This document shows, piece after piece, positions 40,935-50,040 of a DNA stretch of 64,000 bases. The DNA is taken from assembly GCF_039526385.1 (NCBI RefSeq), contig NZ_BAAAIX010000026.1:186001-250000 (forward strand). Reading direction: 5' to 3'. The position numbers were made by a program, and so were the translations under genes. Position 1 is the stretch's first letter. Each line of letters opens with the position of its first letter. The notes under the pieces are model-generated. The model did not search any database and was not told where the DNA came from. It saw only the letters and a list, made by a program, of their open reading frames with translations. This DNA is from Luteococcus peritonei (GTDB lineage: Bacteria; Actinomycetota; Actinomycetes; Propionibacteriales; Propionibacteriaceae).

Positions 40935-41797
40935 GCCCCTTCCCCCTCGGGTCGGCGGTTCAGCACCTGGAGGGTGAAGGCCCCGGACTGGATCCCGGCC
41001 AGGTCCACGGTGACGTGGGCGAAGCCGGCGGCTCGGACCTCGGCCAGCAGGGCTCGTCGCCGCTCGGGATCGGTGAGCAGGCAGAACTCCTCGACGGGCA
41101 GTTCGAGCCGGGCGATGCTGCCGTGGTGGCGCACCCGGCCGTCGGAGAAGCCGGCGGCGCGCAGGGCGGTCTCCGCCTGGTCCACCTGGCGCAGCTTCTC
41201 GGGCGTGACCGGCTCCCCGTGCGGGATGCGGGAGGCGAGACAGGGGGCGGCCGGCTTGTCGGCCACCTGCAGGCCGAAGGCGCGGGCCACCGCACGGACC
41301 TGGTGCTTGGTCAGGCCGACGTCGGCCAGCGGGCGCAGCACCCGGTGGTCGGTGGCGGCGCGGGAGCCGGGCCGGTCGGGGCGCAGCGCGTCGTCGGCAT
41401 TCTCCCCGTAGGCCACCGCCACCAGGCCGAGCCGGGCCACCAGCTCGTCGTCGATCCGGGTGAAGAGCTCGTCCTTGCAGTGGAAGCAACGGTCGGCACC
41501 GTTGGCGGCATAGGCAGGGTTGTCCTGCTCGTGGGTCTCCACCTCCACCAGCTCCACCCCGATCTGGCGGGCCGTGGCGCGGGCCAGCTCGCGCTCGGAG
41601 GCCGCCAGCGAGGCGGAGACGCCCATCACGGCCACCACGCGCCCGCTGCCCAGCGCGTCGACCGCCAGCGCCGTCAGGGTGGCGGAGTCGACGCCGCCGG
41701 AATAGGCGACGCCGAGGCGGCCGTCGAGCTGCTGCAGCTGCTGCTGCAGCCGGGCCACCTGCTCGCGCGTCGGTTGGTCGAGCGATGCGCCCTCCAT
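40931..41797 (-). CDS. larE: ATP-dependent sulfur transferase LarE
   Basis: LarE adenylylates the LarB product and converts its carboxylates to thioacids for the nickel-pincer cofactor. The 288-residue PP-loop protein has SGGVDS at 33-38, RCFHCKDELF at 103-112 and the family segment KPAAPCLASRIPHG with C186 in the position of the sacrificial cysteine of L. plantarum LarE (C176). Members with one such Cys lose sulfur from it; those with three carry a [4Fe-4S] cluster. Here only one Cys is in that segment. Its ATG overlaps the larC stop (TGATG). Confidence 0.94.
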   Translation of the reverse strand: MEGASLDQPTREQVARLQQQLQQLDGRLGVAYSGGVDSATLTALAVDALGSGRVVAVMGVSASLAASERELARATARQIGVELVEVETHEQDNPAYAANGADRCFHCKDELFTRIDDELVARLGLVAVAYGENADDALRPDRPGSRAATDHRVLRPLADVGLTKHQVRAVARAFGLQVADKPAAPCLASRIPHGEPVTPEKLRQVDQAETALRAAGFSDGRVRHHGSIARLELPVEEFCLLTDPERRRALLAEVRAAGFAHVTVDLAGIQSGAFTLQVLNRRPEGEGA

Positions 41798-43392
41798 CAG
41801 CGCTCCTCCAGGTGCAGCCCGGTCACGTCGGCCCCGGGAAGGATGCCCGCAGCCACGACGGCGGCGTCCACCCGTCGCGAGAGGTCCGCCTCGGCCAGGC
41901 CGAGGGTGCGGGCGGCATCGGCCAGGCTCTCGTACTCCGCGGTGGCGTGCAGGACGCGCCCCTGGCGATGGCCCACCTTGACGGCCACCCGCTCCCCCAG
42001 CACGTCGACGCCGGTCCAGCCGCGCTCCGCCGTGGTGCGGCCCACCAGGACCCGGCGACAGCCCAGCGTGCTGGTGCGCTCCAGCAGCAGCTGCTCCAGT
42101 GCGCCCACCTCGGCGGCACCCGACAGGACGTGGACGGTGAAGCCGGGCCGGCCCTTCTTCATCTGGATCGGCACCAGCCAGGCGTCGCGGGCACCGGCGG
42201 CCAGCAGCGCGTCGATCACGCCGGGCCAGAAGCGTGGATCGAGGTCGTCGACATTGGCCATCAGCTCCACCAGTTCGTCGATGGACCCCTTGCCGAGCTC
42301 GTCGACCGGCTCGGCCGGTGCGGTGCGCCCCAGCAGCAGCCGCACCACATTGGGGTGGTCGGCGAAGTCCTTGCCGCCGCAGCCGATGCCCAGCCCGGTG
42401 ACGGTCATCGCCGGGAGGTTCTCGCAGCGGGTGGCCAGCGCCCGCACCAGCGCGACGCCGGTGGGGGTGGCGAGCTCGCCCACCTGCCCGGGGGTGGTCA
42501 CCGGGGCGGGCTCGTCGTGGCCGGGAGCGCCGTGGTGGTGTCCATGGGCATCGTGCTCGTGCTGGTGAGGGTGGTCATGGGGATGGCTGTGCCCCTCGGT
42601 GTGGTCGTGCCCCTCGGTGTGGTCGTGCCCCTCGGTGTGGTCGTGCCCCTCGGTGTGGTCGTGCCCCTCGGTGTGGTCGTGCCCCTCGGTGTGGTCGTGC
42701 TCCTCGGTGTGGTCGTGCTCGTGGGAGTGCCCCTGGGCGTGGGGATGCGAGTGCCCCTGCCCATGGGCGTGTCCGTGCCGGTGCCCGGGCCCGTCGGCCC
42801 GGAAGGTGGTGGCCAGTACCTGCCAGCCCAGCACCAGGCGGGCCACCGCCGGCACCGGGACCGGGATGTCGCCGTGGGCGGCGTGGATCCGCCCGGCGCC
42901 CAGGCTCAGCGCCGAAGCACTCACCTGCTCGACGCCCAGCAGGCGCAGGCCCTCGCAGGCGCCCACCACGTCGGCGATCGAGTCCAGCGCCCCCACCTCG
43001 TGGAAGTGCACCTCGTCGGGATCGGTGCCGTGGGTGGCGGCCTCCGCCTCGGCCAGCCGGCCGAAGGCCTGCAGCGCCCATTCACGGGTGCGCGGCGGCA
43101 GGTCGGCCTGCTGCAGCATGGCGCGGATGCTGGCCCAGGTGCGGTGCGGTGGGTCGTCCACCAGGACGCGCACCCGGGCCTTGGTTCCGGCCTGGCCGCC
43201 CCGGACGACGCGCTCGCTCTCCAGGCGCACCTGGCCGGGCACCAGCACGTCGAGCACCCGCTGGATCTCCTCCACCGGGGCGCCCGCGTCGAGCACGGCG
43301 CCCAGCAGCATGTCGCCCGCCACGCCGGCCGTCACGTCGAGCCAGGCGTGCAGCGGGCCCTCGGGCTGCTCGGGAGCGGGCTGGGGGCTCAC
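41797..43392 (-). CDS. larC: Nickel insertion protein LarC with long His-rich insert
   Basis: LarC inserts Ni(II) into the dithio-pyridinium nucleotide using CTP. The 531-residue protein is one uninterrupted frame: a LarC1-like N-terminal part (HAWLDVTAGVAGDMLLGAVLDAGAP, HFHEVGALDSIADVVGAC), a His/Asp/Glu/Gly-rich insert of about 90 residues (roughly 215-305), and a LarC2-like C-terminal part (ATPTGVALVRAL, MANVDDLDPRFWPGVIDALLAAGARDAWL). In L. plantarum the two halves are joined by programmed frameshifting; here no shift is needed. The insert is mostly HDHTEG hexapeptides from an 18-bp repeat and should bind nickel. The GTG start overlaps the purA stop (GTGA). Confidence 0.94.
   Translation of the reverse strand: MSPQPAPEQPEGPLHAWLDVTAGVAGDMLLGAVLDAGAPVEEIQRVLDVLVPGQVRLESERVVRGGQAGTKARVRVLVDDPPHRTWASIRAMLQQADLPPRTREWALQAFGRLAEAEAATHGTDPDEVHFHEVGALDSIADVVGACEGLRLLGVEQVSASALSLGAGRIHAAHGDIPVPVPAVARLVLGWQVLATTFRADGPGHRHGHAHGQGHSHPHAQGHSHEHDHTEEHDHTEGHDHTEGHDHTEGHDHTEGHDHTEGHDHTEGHSHPHDHPHQHEHDAHGHHHGAPGHDEPAPVTTPGQVGELATPTGVALVRALATRCENLPAMTVTGLGIGCGGKDFADHPNVVRLLLGRTAPAEPVDELGKGSIDELVELMANVDDLDPRFWPGVIDALLAAGARDAWLVPIQMKKGRPGFTVHVLSGAAEVGALEQLLLERTSTLGCRRVLVGRTTAERGWTGVDVLGERVAVKVGHRQGRVLHATAEYESLADAARTLGLAEADLSRRVDAAVVAAGILPGADVTGLHLEER
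42601..42708 (-). repeat. 18-bp tandem repeat encoding HDHTEG, six copies
   Basis: Plus-strand unit GTGGTCGTGCCCCTCGGT, five exact copies then one with a single change (GTGCTC); partial copies flank both sides. Read on the minus strand it gives repeated T-E-G-H-D-H in the LarC insert. Copy number may vary between strains. Confidence 0.95.
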
Positions 43393-44672
43393 AGCAGGTC
43401 GTTGATGGTGACGGTCTGCTCGCGGCCGGGACCCACGCCGATGCCGCTGATCCGGCAGCCCACGAGCTCCTCCAGGCGCTTGACATAGGCCTGGCAGTTG
43501 GCGGGCAGGTCGGAGAAGCTGCGGGCACCGGAGATGTCCTCGCTCCAGCCGGGCAGGAATTCGTAGACCGGGGTGGCGCGGGCGAACTCGCCGGCATCGG
43601 TGGGCAGCACCTCGACGCGACGCCCGTCCACCTCGTAGGCCACGCAGACCGGGATCTGCTCCCAGCCGGACAGGATGTCCAGCTTGGTCAGGAAGATGTC
43701 GGTGCAGCCGTTGTAGGTGGCGGCCTGCTCCACGACGAGGGCGTCGAACCAGCCGCAGCGCCGCGGACGGCCGGTGGTGGCGCCGAACTCGCCGCCCTGC
43801 TCGCGCAGCTTCTCGCCGTCGGCGTCGAAGAGCTCGGTCGGGAAGGGGCCCTCGCCCACGCGGGTGGTGTAGGCCTTGGCGATGCCGATGATCCGGTCGA
43901 TCCGGGTGGGGCCGACGCCGGTGCCGGTGCAGGCGCCACCGGCCGTCGGGTTCGAGGAGGTCACGAAGGGGTAGGTGCCGTGGTCGACGTCCAGGTGGTG
44001 GGCCTGGGCGCCCTCGAAGAGCACCACCTTGTCCTCGTCCAGGGCGTCGTTGAGCACGCGCGCGGCGTCCACCACGTGCGGGGCCAGGCGCTCGCGGTGC
44101 GAGAGCAGGTTGGCCACCACCTCGTCGGCGTCGATCTCGCGGCGGTTGTACATCTTGACCAGCTGGTTGTTCTTGTGGACCAGCGCGGCCTCCACCTTCT
44201 CGCGCAGCGCCTGCTCGTCGAAGAGGTCCTGGATCCGGATGCCCATCCGGTTGATCTTGTCCGAGTAGGCGGGGCCGATGCCGCGGCCGGTGGTGCCGAT
44301 CTTGCGCTTGCCGGCAAAGCGCTCGGTCACCTTGTCCATGGTCTGGTGGTAGCTGGTGAGCACGTGGGCATTGGAGGAGATCAGCGGGTGGCGCACCTCG
44401 GTGCCGCGCTCGGCCAGCTCGTCGAGCTCGGTGTAGAGCACGTCCAGGTCGATCACGACGCCATTGCCCAGCACGCAGGTGGTGTTGTCGTTGAGGATGC
44501 CCGAGGGCAGCAGGTGCAGCACCGTCTTGGTGCCGTTGACCACCACGGTGTGACCGGCATTGTTGCCGCCGGAGTAACGGGCGCAGAAGTCGACGCGTTC
44601 GCCGAGCTGGTCGACGGCCTTGCCCTTGCCCTCGTCGCCCCACTGGGTACCGATCACCACGATGCCAGGCAT
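43389..44672 (-). CDS. purA: Adenylosuccinate synthetase
   Basis: GTP-dependent condensation of IMP and aspartate to adenylosuccinate on the AMP branch. The 427-residue protein has the GDEGKGK loop at 12-18, NNAGHTVV, GTTGRGIGPAYSDK, DHGTYPFVTSSNPTAGG and the C-terminal FARATPVYEFLPGW region. The ATG 44672 is the family start; a longer frame carries unrelated sequence. The last codons overlap larC, so lar genes are translated behind purA. TAGGGT (44773-44778, minus strand) is a -10 candidate, leaving a leader of about 95 nt. Confidence 0.97.
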   Translation of the reverse strand: MPGIVVIGTQWGDEGKGKAVDQLGERVDFCARYSGGNNAGHTVVVNGTKTVLHLLPSGILNDNTTCVLGNGVVIDLDVLYTELDELAERGTEVRHPLISSNAHVLTSYHQTMDKVTERFAGKRKIGTTGRGIGPAYSDKINRMGIRIQDLFDEQALREKVEAALVHKNNQLVKMYNRREIDADEVVANLLSHRERLAPHVVDAARVLNDALDEDKVVLFEGAQAHHLDVDHGTYPFVTSSNPTAGGACTGTGVGPTRIDRIIGIAKAYTTRVGEGPFPTELFDADGEKLREQGGEFGATTGRPRRCGWFDALVVEQAATYNGCTDIFLTKLDILSGWEQIPVCVAYEVDGRRVEVLPTDAGEFARATPVYEFLPGWSEDISGARSFSDLPANCQAYVKRLEELVGCRISGIGVGPGREQTVTINDLL

Positions 44673-44830
44673 TGCAGCCCTCCAGATCACCTTCGGTCCG
44701 GCTCGGCGGTGTGCTCGGCGCCGGACACAGTTGAAGCCCCTCGCGATGTCGCAAGCGGGCTCTTGCTGCACAACCCTAACGCACCGACCGTGCGGGGCCC
44801 CGACGGCGCCCGGGGCGTGGGCGGTCCTGC

Positions 44831-45562
44831 TCAGTCAAGCTCCAGCAGCAGGGCGCTGTGGTCGCTGAGGCCCTCGCTGCGGACCTCGTGCTCCAGCCGG
44901 CAGTCCGCGACGCGCCCCACCAGCTCGTCGCTCACCAGGGCATGGTCGTAGCGGGCCCCCAGGCCGGAATGGTCCACCCAGCTCGGTTCCCGCTGCGCCA
45001 GCTGGTGCAGTCGGTAGGCATCCACCCATCCCTGGCGCAGCAGGTCGGCGTAGCAGGCGGTCTCCTCGGCCAGCACGTAGGCCAGGCCGTCGGCCACCAG
45101 GGGGTCGGCGATGTTCAGGTCCCCCACCACCAGGTCTGCGGGGGCCTGCCGCATCCAGTCGGAGAACCAGGCCAGCCAGTCACGCTTGCGGGCCCGCTGG
45201 GCCTGGCTGGAGTAGCGCACCGGGTCGCTGGCGGCGCCGTAGACGCCGGCCAGCACCAGACCCTCGGCCCGCACCGTGACCACGCGGCCCTGCAGCGGAG
45301 CGTCGGCCGGTTCCGGGAGCAGGTCCAGGTCAATCCCCCGCGAGACCACGGCGACGCCCAGCGAGCGGCCCTCCAGTCCGGGCAGGACCACCTGGTGCCC
45401 CGAGCCGCGCAGCGCCTGCAGCAGCTCGACCGAGCCGCTGCCGGCGGAGAGCTCCGAGAGCACCAGCACATCGGCCTGCTCGCCGGCCAGGTGCAGCAGC
45501 TGGCGCCGGGCCCGTTCGGGCGTGGGGCTGGACAGGTTCAGCGCCAGCAGCCGCAGGCTCAC
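44831..45562 (-). CDS. Endonuclease/exonuclease/phosphatase-family protein
   Basis: A 243-residue EEP-fold protein: RLLALNLSSPTPERAR at the start, DVLVLSELSAGSGS (metal Glu), VAVVSRG, VVGDLNIADP (catalytic Asp/Asn) and SDHSALLLEL at the end (catalytic Asp-His). Size and the missing extra loops fit an ExoIII-like or phosphodiesterase member; true substrate not evident. The GTG start overlaps the end of the DUF3151 gene, so the two form an operon. Confidence 0.85.
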   Translation of the reverse strand: MSLRLLALNLSSPTPERARRQLLHLAGEQADVLVLSELSAGSGSVELLQALRGSGHQVVLPGLEGRSLGVAVVSRGIDLDLLPEPADAPLQGRVVTVRAEGLVLAGVYGAASDPVRYSSQAQRARKRDWLAWFSDWMRQAPADLVVGDLNIADPLVADGLAYVLAEETACYADLLRQGWVDAYRLHQLAQREPSWVDHSGLGARYDHALVSDELVGRVADCRLEHEVRSEGLSDHSALLLELD

Positions 45563-46044
45563 GGCTGCGGCAGCCCGCCCGTCGTCTCCGGCTCGGCCTC
45601 GATGCCAGAGCCCTCCACCAGCACCTGGTGGGCCTCTTCCGAGCTGTCACGCAGGAACTGCGCGCATCGCTCGGCCTCGGCGTCCTCACCGATCCGCTCG
45701 GCGGCCACCGCCAGGGCGTGCAGGCAGCGCAGGAAGCCCTGGTTGGGCACGTGGCGCCAGGGCACCGGGCCGGAGCCCTTCCAGCCGTTGCGGCGCAGCG
45801 CGTCCAGCCCTCGGTGGTAGCCGGTGCGGGCATAGGCGTAGGCGGCGACGTCGGCCTCCGGGCTGGCCTCCTTCAGCGAGCCCTCGGCCAGCAGCGCCCA
45901 GCACAGGCTGGAGGTGGGGTTCTGGCGCACCACGTCCAGGAAGTGGTCCATGCCCTCGCTGCGCAGGCGGTCCAGGGCGGGATCGGCGGGCAGCAGCGTC
46001 TCGGTGCCGCCGGCCATTAGGTTCGGGTGGGTCTCAGGAGCCAT
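45559..46044 (-). CDS. DUF3151 protein
   Basis: A 161-residue protein with the DUF3151 signature: ETLLPADPA near the start, NPTSSLCWALLAEGSL, and the highly conserved AYAYARTGYHRGLDALRRNGWKG stretch, followed by GPVPWRHVPNQGFLRCLHAL and RCAQFLRDSSEEA. It is an all-helical, TPR-like protein of actinobacteria with no proven function. TAGAGT lies 6 nt before the ATG, so it is leaderless. It is transcribed with the EEP-family gene. Confidence 0.93.
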   Translation of the reverse strand: MAPETHPNLMAGGTETLLPADPALDRLRSEGMDHFLDVVRQNPTSSLCWALLAEGSLKEASPEADVAAYAYARTGYHRGLDALRRNGWKGSGPVPWRHVPNQGFLRCLHALAVAAERIGEDAEAERCAQFLRDSSEEAHQVLVEGSGIEAEPETTGGLPQP

Positions 46045-46194
46045 GGCCCCACTCTAGGCGGGCACCCGCAGCCCCGGCGGTGGCCGCCCGGGCGTGCCGC
46101 GAGGACCGTCGGCGGTCCGCATGTCGGTCAGCCGGCAGCAGGGCACCGCCCGGCCCAAGAATGTGCCCACCTCAACGTGAAAGGAATGGGCCCG

Positions 46195-47694
46195 ATGGAC
46201 CTGTTCAGGACCAAATCGATCGAGCAGTCGCTCAAGGACACCGACGAGCCGGAGTACCAGCTCAAGAAGTCGCTGACCGCACTCGACCTCACCGTCTTCG
46301 GTGTCGGCGTCATCGTCGGTGCCGGCATCTTCACCCTGACGGGACGCGCCGCCAACCAGGTGGCCGGCCCCGCCGTCGTGATCTCCTTCGTGGTCGCCGC
46401 CATCTGCTGCGGCCTCGCCGCCCTGTGCTACGCCGAGTTCGCGGCTGCCGTGCCCGTCTCGGGGTCTGCCTACACCTTCTCCTATGCCTCGATGGGCGAG
46501 TTCATCGCCTGGATCATCGGCTGGGACCTGATCCTGGAGCTCTTCCTGGCCGCCGCCGTCGTCGCCCAGGGCTGGAGCGCCTATGTCGGCGTCCTGCTGG
46601 GCCACATGGGCATCACCCTGCCGGCCAACTACACCTATGGCGGTGCCGTCGACGTCCCCGCCATGCTGCTGGTGCTGGTGCTGGGCGTTCTGGTGCTGGT
46701 GGGCATCAAGGAGTCGATGCGGGTGGAGACCGTGCTGGTGGCCGTGAAGGTGGCCATCGTGCTCTTCGTGATCGTGGCCGGCATCGGCTTCATCAACACC
46801 GCCAACTACCACCCCTACATCCCGCCGAGCGTGCCGATCGAGGGCACCGCCGGCTTCTGGAAGCAGCCGCTGATCCAGTGGGCCTTCGGCTTCCAGCCCA
46901 CCGCCTTCGGCGTCGGCGGCATCTTCGCCGGCGCCGCCCTGGTCTTCTTCGCCTACATCGGCTTCGACGTGGTGGCCACCGCCGCGGAGGAGACCAAGAA
47001 CCCGCAGCGTGACCTGCCCCGCGGCATCCTGGGCTCGTTGGTGATCTGCACCCTGCTCTACTGCGCCGTCTCGGTGGTGGTGACGGGCATGGTGCGCTAC
47101 GACCAGCTCAAGCCCTCCGCCGCGCTGGCCGAGGCCTTCAGCTACCACGGCAAGACCTGGATGGCGACGCTGATCGCCACCGGCGCCGTGGTGGGTCTGA
47201 CCACCGTGGTGCTCACCATGATGACCGGCTGCGTCCGGCTGCTCTTCGCGATGAGCCGCGACAACCTGCTCCCGATGGGCCTGGCCAAGGTGCACCCGAA
47301 GTACCGCACCCCGTGGGTGATCACCGCGATCATCACCGTCGTGGTGGCACTGATGGCGGGCTTCACCCCGGTGGGCAACCTGGAGGAGATGGTCAACATC
47401 GGCACGCTGAGCGCCTTCGTGCTGGTGAGCATCGGCATCCCGATCATGCGCCGCACCCACCCGGACCTGCACCGCCCCTTCCGGGTGCCCTTCTCGCCGG
47501 TGGTCCCGATCCTGTCGGCCATCATCTGCAGCTACCTGATGCTGAACCTGGCCATCGAGACCTGGGCACGCTTCGTCATCTGGCTGGCCATCGGCCTGGT
47601 GGTCTACTTCGCCTACGGCTACCGCAAGTCGCGGGTGCGCACCGGCAAGCAGCTGCCCCACGAGCTCGAGGTGGCGCTCACCGAGAACCACTGA
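46195..47694 (+). CDS. APC-family amino acid permease (cationic amino acid type)
   Basis: A 499-residue transporter with about 12 membrane helices. The first helix has the unwound VIVGAGIFTLTG motif of LeuT-fold APC proteins; YAEFAAAVPVSGSAYTFSYA and the IGFDVVATAAEETKNPQRDLPRGI segment mark the YfnA/CAT branch, which imports amino acids with protons. The ATG 46195 has AAGGA at 9 nt; an in-frame ATG at 46186 would sit on top of that site. It is monocistronic with a strong hairpin downstream. Substrate not determinable. Confidence 0.92.
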   Translation: MDLFRTKSIEQSLKDTDEPEYQLKKSLTALDLTVFGVGVIVGAGIFTLTGRAANQVAGPAVVISFVVAAICCGLAALCYAEFAAAVPVSGSAYTFSYASMGEFIAWIIGWDLILELFLAAAVVAQGWSAYVGVLLGHMGITLPANYTYGGAVDVPAMLLVLVLGVLVLVGIKESMRVETVLVAVKVAIVLFVIVAGIGFINTANYHPYIPPSVPIEGTAGFWKQPLIQWAFGFQPTAFGVGGIFAGAALVFFAYIGFDVVATAAEETKNPQRDLPRGILGSLVICTLLYCAVSVVVTGMVRYDQLKPSAALAEAFSYHGKTWMATLIATGAVVGLTTVVLTMMTGCVRLLFAMSRDNLLPMGLAKVHPKYRTPWVITAIITVVVALMAGFTPVGNLEEMVNIGTLSAFVLVSIGIPIMRRTHPDLHRPFRVPFSPVVPILSAIICSYLMLNLAIETWARFVIWLAIGLVVYFAYGYRKSRVRTGKQLPHELEVALTENH

Positions 47695-47753
47695 GCAGAC
47701 GGCCCCGCAGCTCGCGCGGGACGGTCCCGGGGAGCACCCCGCGGCCAGCTCCA

Positions 47754-47788
47754 CCGGTCCCCCGCGCCCTCCCGGTGCGGGGGACCGG
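47754..47788. terminator. Terminator after the amino acid permease
   Basis: CCGGTCCCCCGC (47754-47765) pairs with GCGGGGGACCGG (47777-47788), 12 bp, 60 bp past the stop. Confidence 0.75.
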
Positions 47789-47921
47789 GTGCGTCGGGGC
47801 CTGTGCGCGCGCTGAGGACCGCGGTCCCACAAGGCACTCCGCAAACCCGCAACGGTCGGGCGACCATCCTCCGGCGGGTACGATCAAGTGGTAATCCACA
47901 CTGAAGTTCGGAGATTTCTGC

Positions 47922-49805
47922 ATGCCCATCCGCAATGACCTGCGCAATGTCGCCATCGTGGCCCACGTCGACCACGGCAAGACGACTCTCGTCGACGCGA
48001 TGCTGTGGCAGTCCGGCGCCTTCCGCGAAGGCTCCGACGTCAACAACCGTGTGATGGACTCGATGGACCTGGAGCGTGAGAAGGGCATCACGATCCTCGC
48101 CAAGAACACCGCGGTGAAGCACACCATGGACGACGGCCAGGACCTGCTGATCAACATCATCGACACCCCCGGCCACGCCGACTTCGGCGGCGAGGTGGAG
48201 CGCGGCCTGGAGATGGTCGACGGCGTCATCCTGCTGGTCGACTCCTCCGAGGGCCCGCTGCCCCAGACCCGCTTCGTGCTGCGCAAGGCGCTGGCCAAGA
48301 ACCTGCCGCTGATCGTCGTGATCAACAAGGTGGACCGCCCCGACGCCCGCATCACCGAGGTGATCGACGAGACCTACGAGCTGTTCATGGACCTGGTGGA
48401 CGACGCCAGCGCCCACCAGCTCGACTTCCCGGTGGTCTTCGCCTCCGCCAAGGCCGGGCGCGCCTCGCTGACCCAGCCCGCCGACGGCGAGATGCCCGAC
48501 TCCGAGGACCTGCAGCCGCTCTTCGAGACCATCGAGAAGACCATCCCGGCCCCCACCTACACCGAGGGCGCCCCGCTGCAGGCCCTGGTCACCAACCTGG
48601 ACTCCTCCCCCTACCTGGGCCGTCTGGCGCTGTGCCGCATCGTCGAGGGTGAGATCAACCGTGGCCAGCAGGTGGCCTGGATCCGTCGCGACGGCAGCAC
48701 CCAGACGGTGAAGCTGTCCGAGCTGCTGATGACCGACGCCCTGGAGCGCAAGCCGGTGGACACCGCCGGCCCCGGCGACATCATCGCCATCGCCGGCATC
48801 CCGGAGATCACCATCGGTGAGACCATCGCGGACCCGACCGATCCCCAGCCGCTGCCGCTGATCCACGTCGACGAGCCGAGCATCTCGATGACCATCGGCA
48901 TCAACACCTCCCCACTGGCGGGCCGCGTGGGCAAGCAGCTCACTGCCCGCCTGGTGAAGGCCCGCCTGGACCAGGAACTGATCGGCAACGTCTCGATCAC
49001 CGTCAACAACACCGACCGCCCCGACACCTGGGAGGTGCAGGGCCGCGGCGAGCTGCAGCTGGCCGTGCTGGTGGAGATGATGCGTCGGGAGGGCTTCGAG
49101 CTGACCATCGGCAAGCCCGAGGTGGTCACCCGCGACATCGACGGCAAGCGCCACGAGCCCTTCGAGCGCCTCACCGTCGACTGCCCCGAGGAGTTCGTGG
49201 GTGCCGTCAGCCAGATGATGGGCGTGCGCAAGGCCCGCATGGAGCAGATGGTCAACCACGGCACCGGCTGGGTGCGCCTGGAGTTCGTCCTCCCGGCGCG
49301 TGGCCTGATCGGCTTCCGCACCGAATTCCTCACCGAGACCCGCGGCACCGGCATCATGAACCACGTCTTCGAGGGCTACTTCCCCTGGGCCGGCGAGATG
49401 CGCAACCGCCCCACCGGCTCCCTGGTGGCCGACCGGATGGGCGTCACCACCTCCTACACCCTGTTCAACCTGCAGGAGCGCGGCACCCTGTTCGTCGGCC
49501 CCGGCGAGGACGTCTACGAGGGCATGGTGGTGGGCGAGAACTCCCGCCCCGACGAGATGGACGTCAACCCCACCAAGGAGAAGCACCTCACCAATGTGCG
49601 CTCCGCCACCGGCGACGAGCTGGAGCGGCTGATCCCCCCGCGTCGGATGAGCCTGGAGGAGTCGCTGGAGTACTGCGCCGAGGACGAGTGCCTGGAGGTC
49701 ACCCCGAAGGACGTGCGGATCCGCAAGGTGCAGCTGAGCCAGAACGACCGCGCCAAGGTGCGCTCCCGCGCCAAGGCCGCCGCCCTGGCCTCGCAGAAGA
49801 ACTGA
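47922..49805 (+). CDS. typA: Ribosome-associated translational GTPase TypA/BipA
   Basis: A 627-residue translation-factor GTPase that binds 70S/50S ribosomes and helps assembly and stress adaptation. G1 AHVDHGKTTL (14-23), the switch I region around KGITILAKN, G3 DTPGHADFGGE and G4 NKVDR are present, followed by EF-G-like domains and the TypA-specific C-terminal domain (LPARGLIGFRTEFLTETRGTGI, NPTKEKHLTNVRS). Length is standard. It has GGAG before the ATG and TACGAT about 40 nt upstream. A UUCG-capped terminator follows directly. Confidence 0.97.
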   Translation: MPIRNDLRNVAIVAHVDHGKTTLVDAMLWQSGAFREGSDVNNRVMDSMDLEREKGITILAKNTAVKHTMDDGQDLLINIIDTPGHADFGGEVERGLEMVDGVILLVDSSEGPLPQTRFVLRKALAKNLPLIVVINKVDRPDARITEVIDETYELFMDLVDDASAHQLDFPVVFASAKAGRASLTQPADGEMPDSEDLQPLFETIEKTIPAPTYTEGAPLQALVTNLDSSPYLGRLALCRIVEGEINRGQQVAWIRRDGSTQTVKLSELLMTDALERKPVDTAGPGDIIAIAGIPEITIGETIADPTDPQPLPLIHVDEPSISMTIGINTSPLAGRVGKQLTARLVKARLDQELIGNVSITVNNTDRPDTWEVQGRGELQLAVLVEMMRREGFELTIGKPEVVTRDIDGKRHEPFERLTVDCPEEFVGAVSQMMGVRKARMEQMVNHGTGWVRLEFVLPARGLIGFRTEFLTETRGTGIMNHVFEGYFPWAGEMRNRPTGSLVADRMGVTTSYTLFNLQERGTLFVGPGEDVYEGMVVGENSRPDEMDVNPTKEKHLTNVRSATGDELERLIPPRRMSLEESLEYCAEDECLEVTPKDVRIRKVQLSQNDRAKVRSRAKAAALASQKN

Positions 49806-49821
49806 ACCTGACCGTCAGCTG

Positions 49822-49857
49822 AGCCGCTGGTCATGCCTTCGGGCGTGACCAGCGGTT
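49822..49857. terminator. UUCG-loop terminator after typA
   Basis: A 16-bp stem (49822-49837 with 49842-49857, two G-U pairs) capped by TTCG and followed by TCTGTTCG; a classical intrinsic terminator. Confidence 0.85.
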
Positions 49858-49953
49858 CTGTTCGTCCGGGCGCCGAGAACCGGGACCGGAGGAGCCGCCG
49901 GGAACCGCGGGATGCAAGGATGGTGCCGAACTCTCGACGCGCCCGGGGACTGG

Positions 49954-49971
49954 TCGCCAGAAATCTGGCGA
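49954..49971. promoter_or_regulatory. 18-bp inverted repeat upstream of the L,D-transpeptidase gene
   Basis: TCGCCAGA-AA-TCTGGCGA, perfect 8-bp arms, 69 bp before the ATG. It could be a repressor operator over the promoter or a leader hairpin. Confidence 0.5.
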
Positions 49972-50040
49972 CAGGATGCAACCAAAGCCCTCCCACCGAC
50001 GTATTGAGGGTGACAACAACCTCACGACGAAGGACAAGCC

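Noticed and set aside
41797..43392. Programmed frameshift in larC as in L. plantarum
   Set aside because: Both halves and the His-rich insert are in one continuous frame here.
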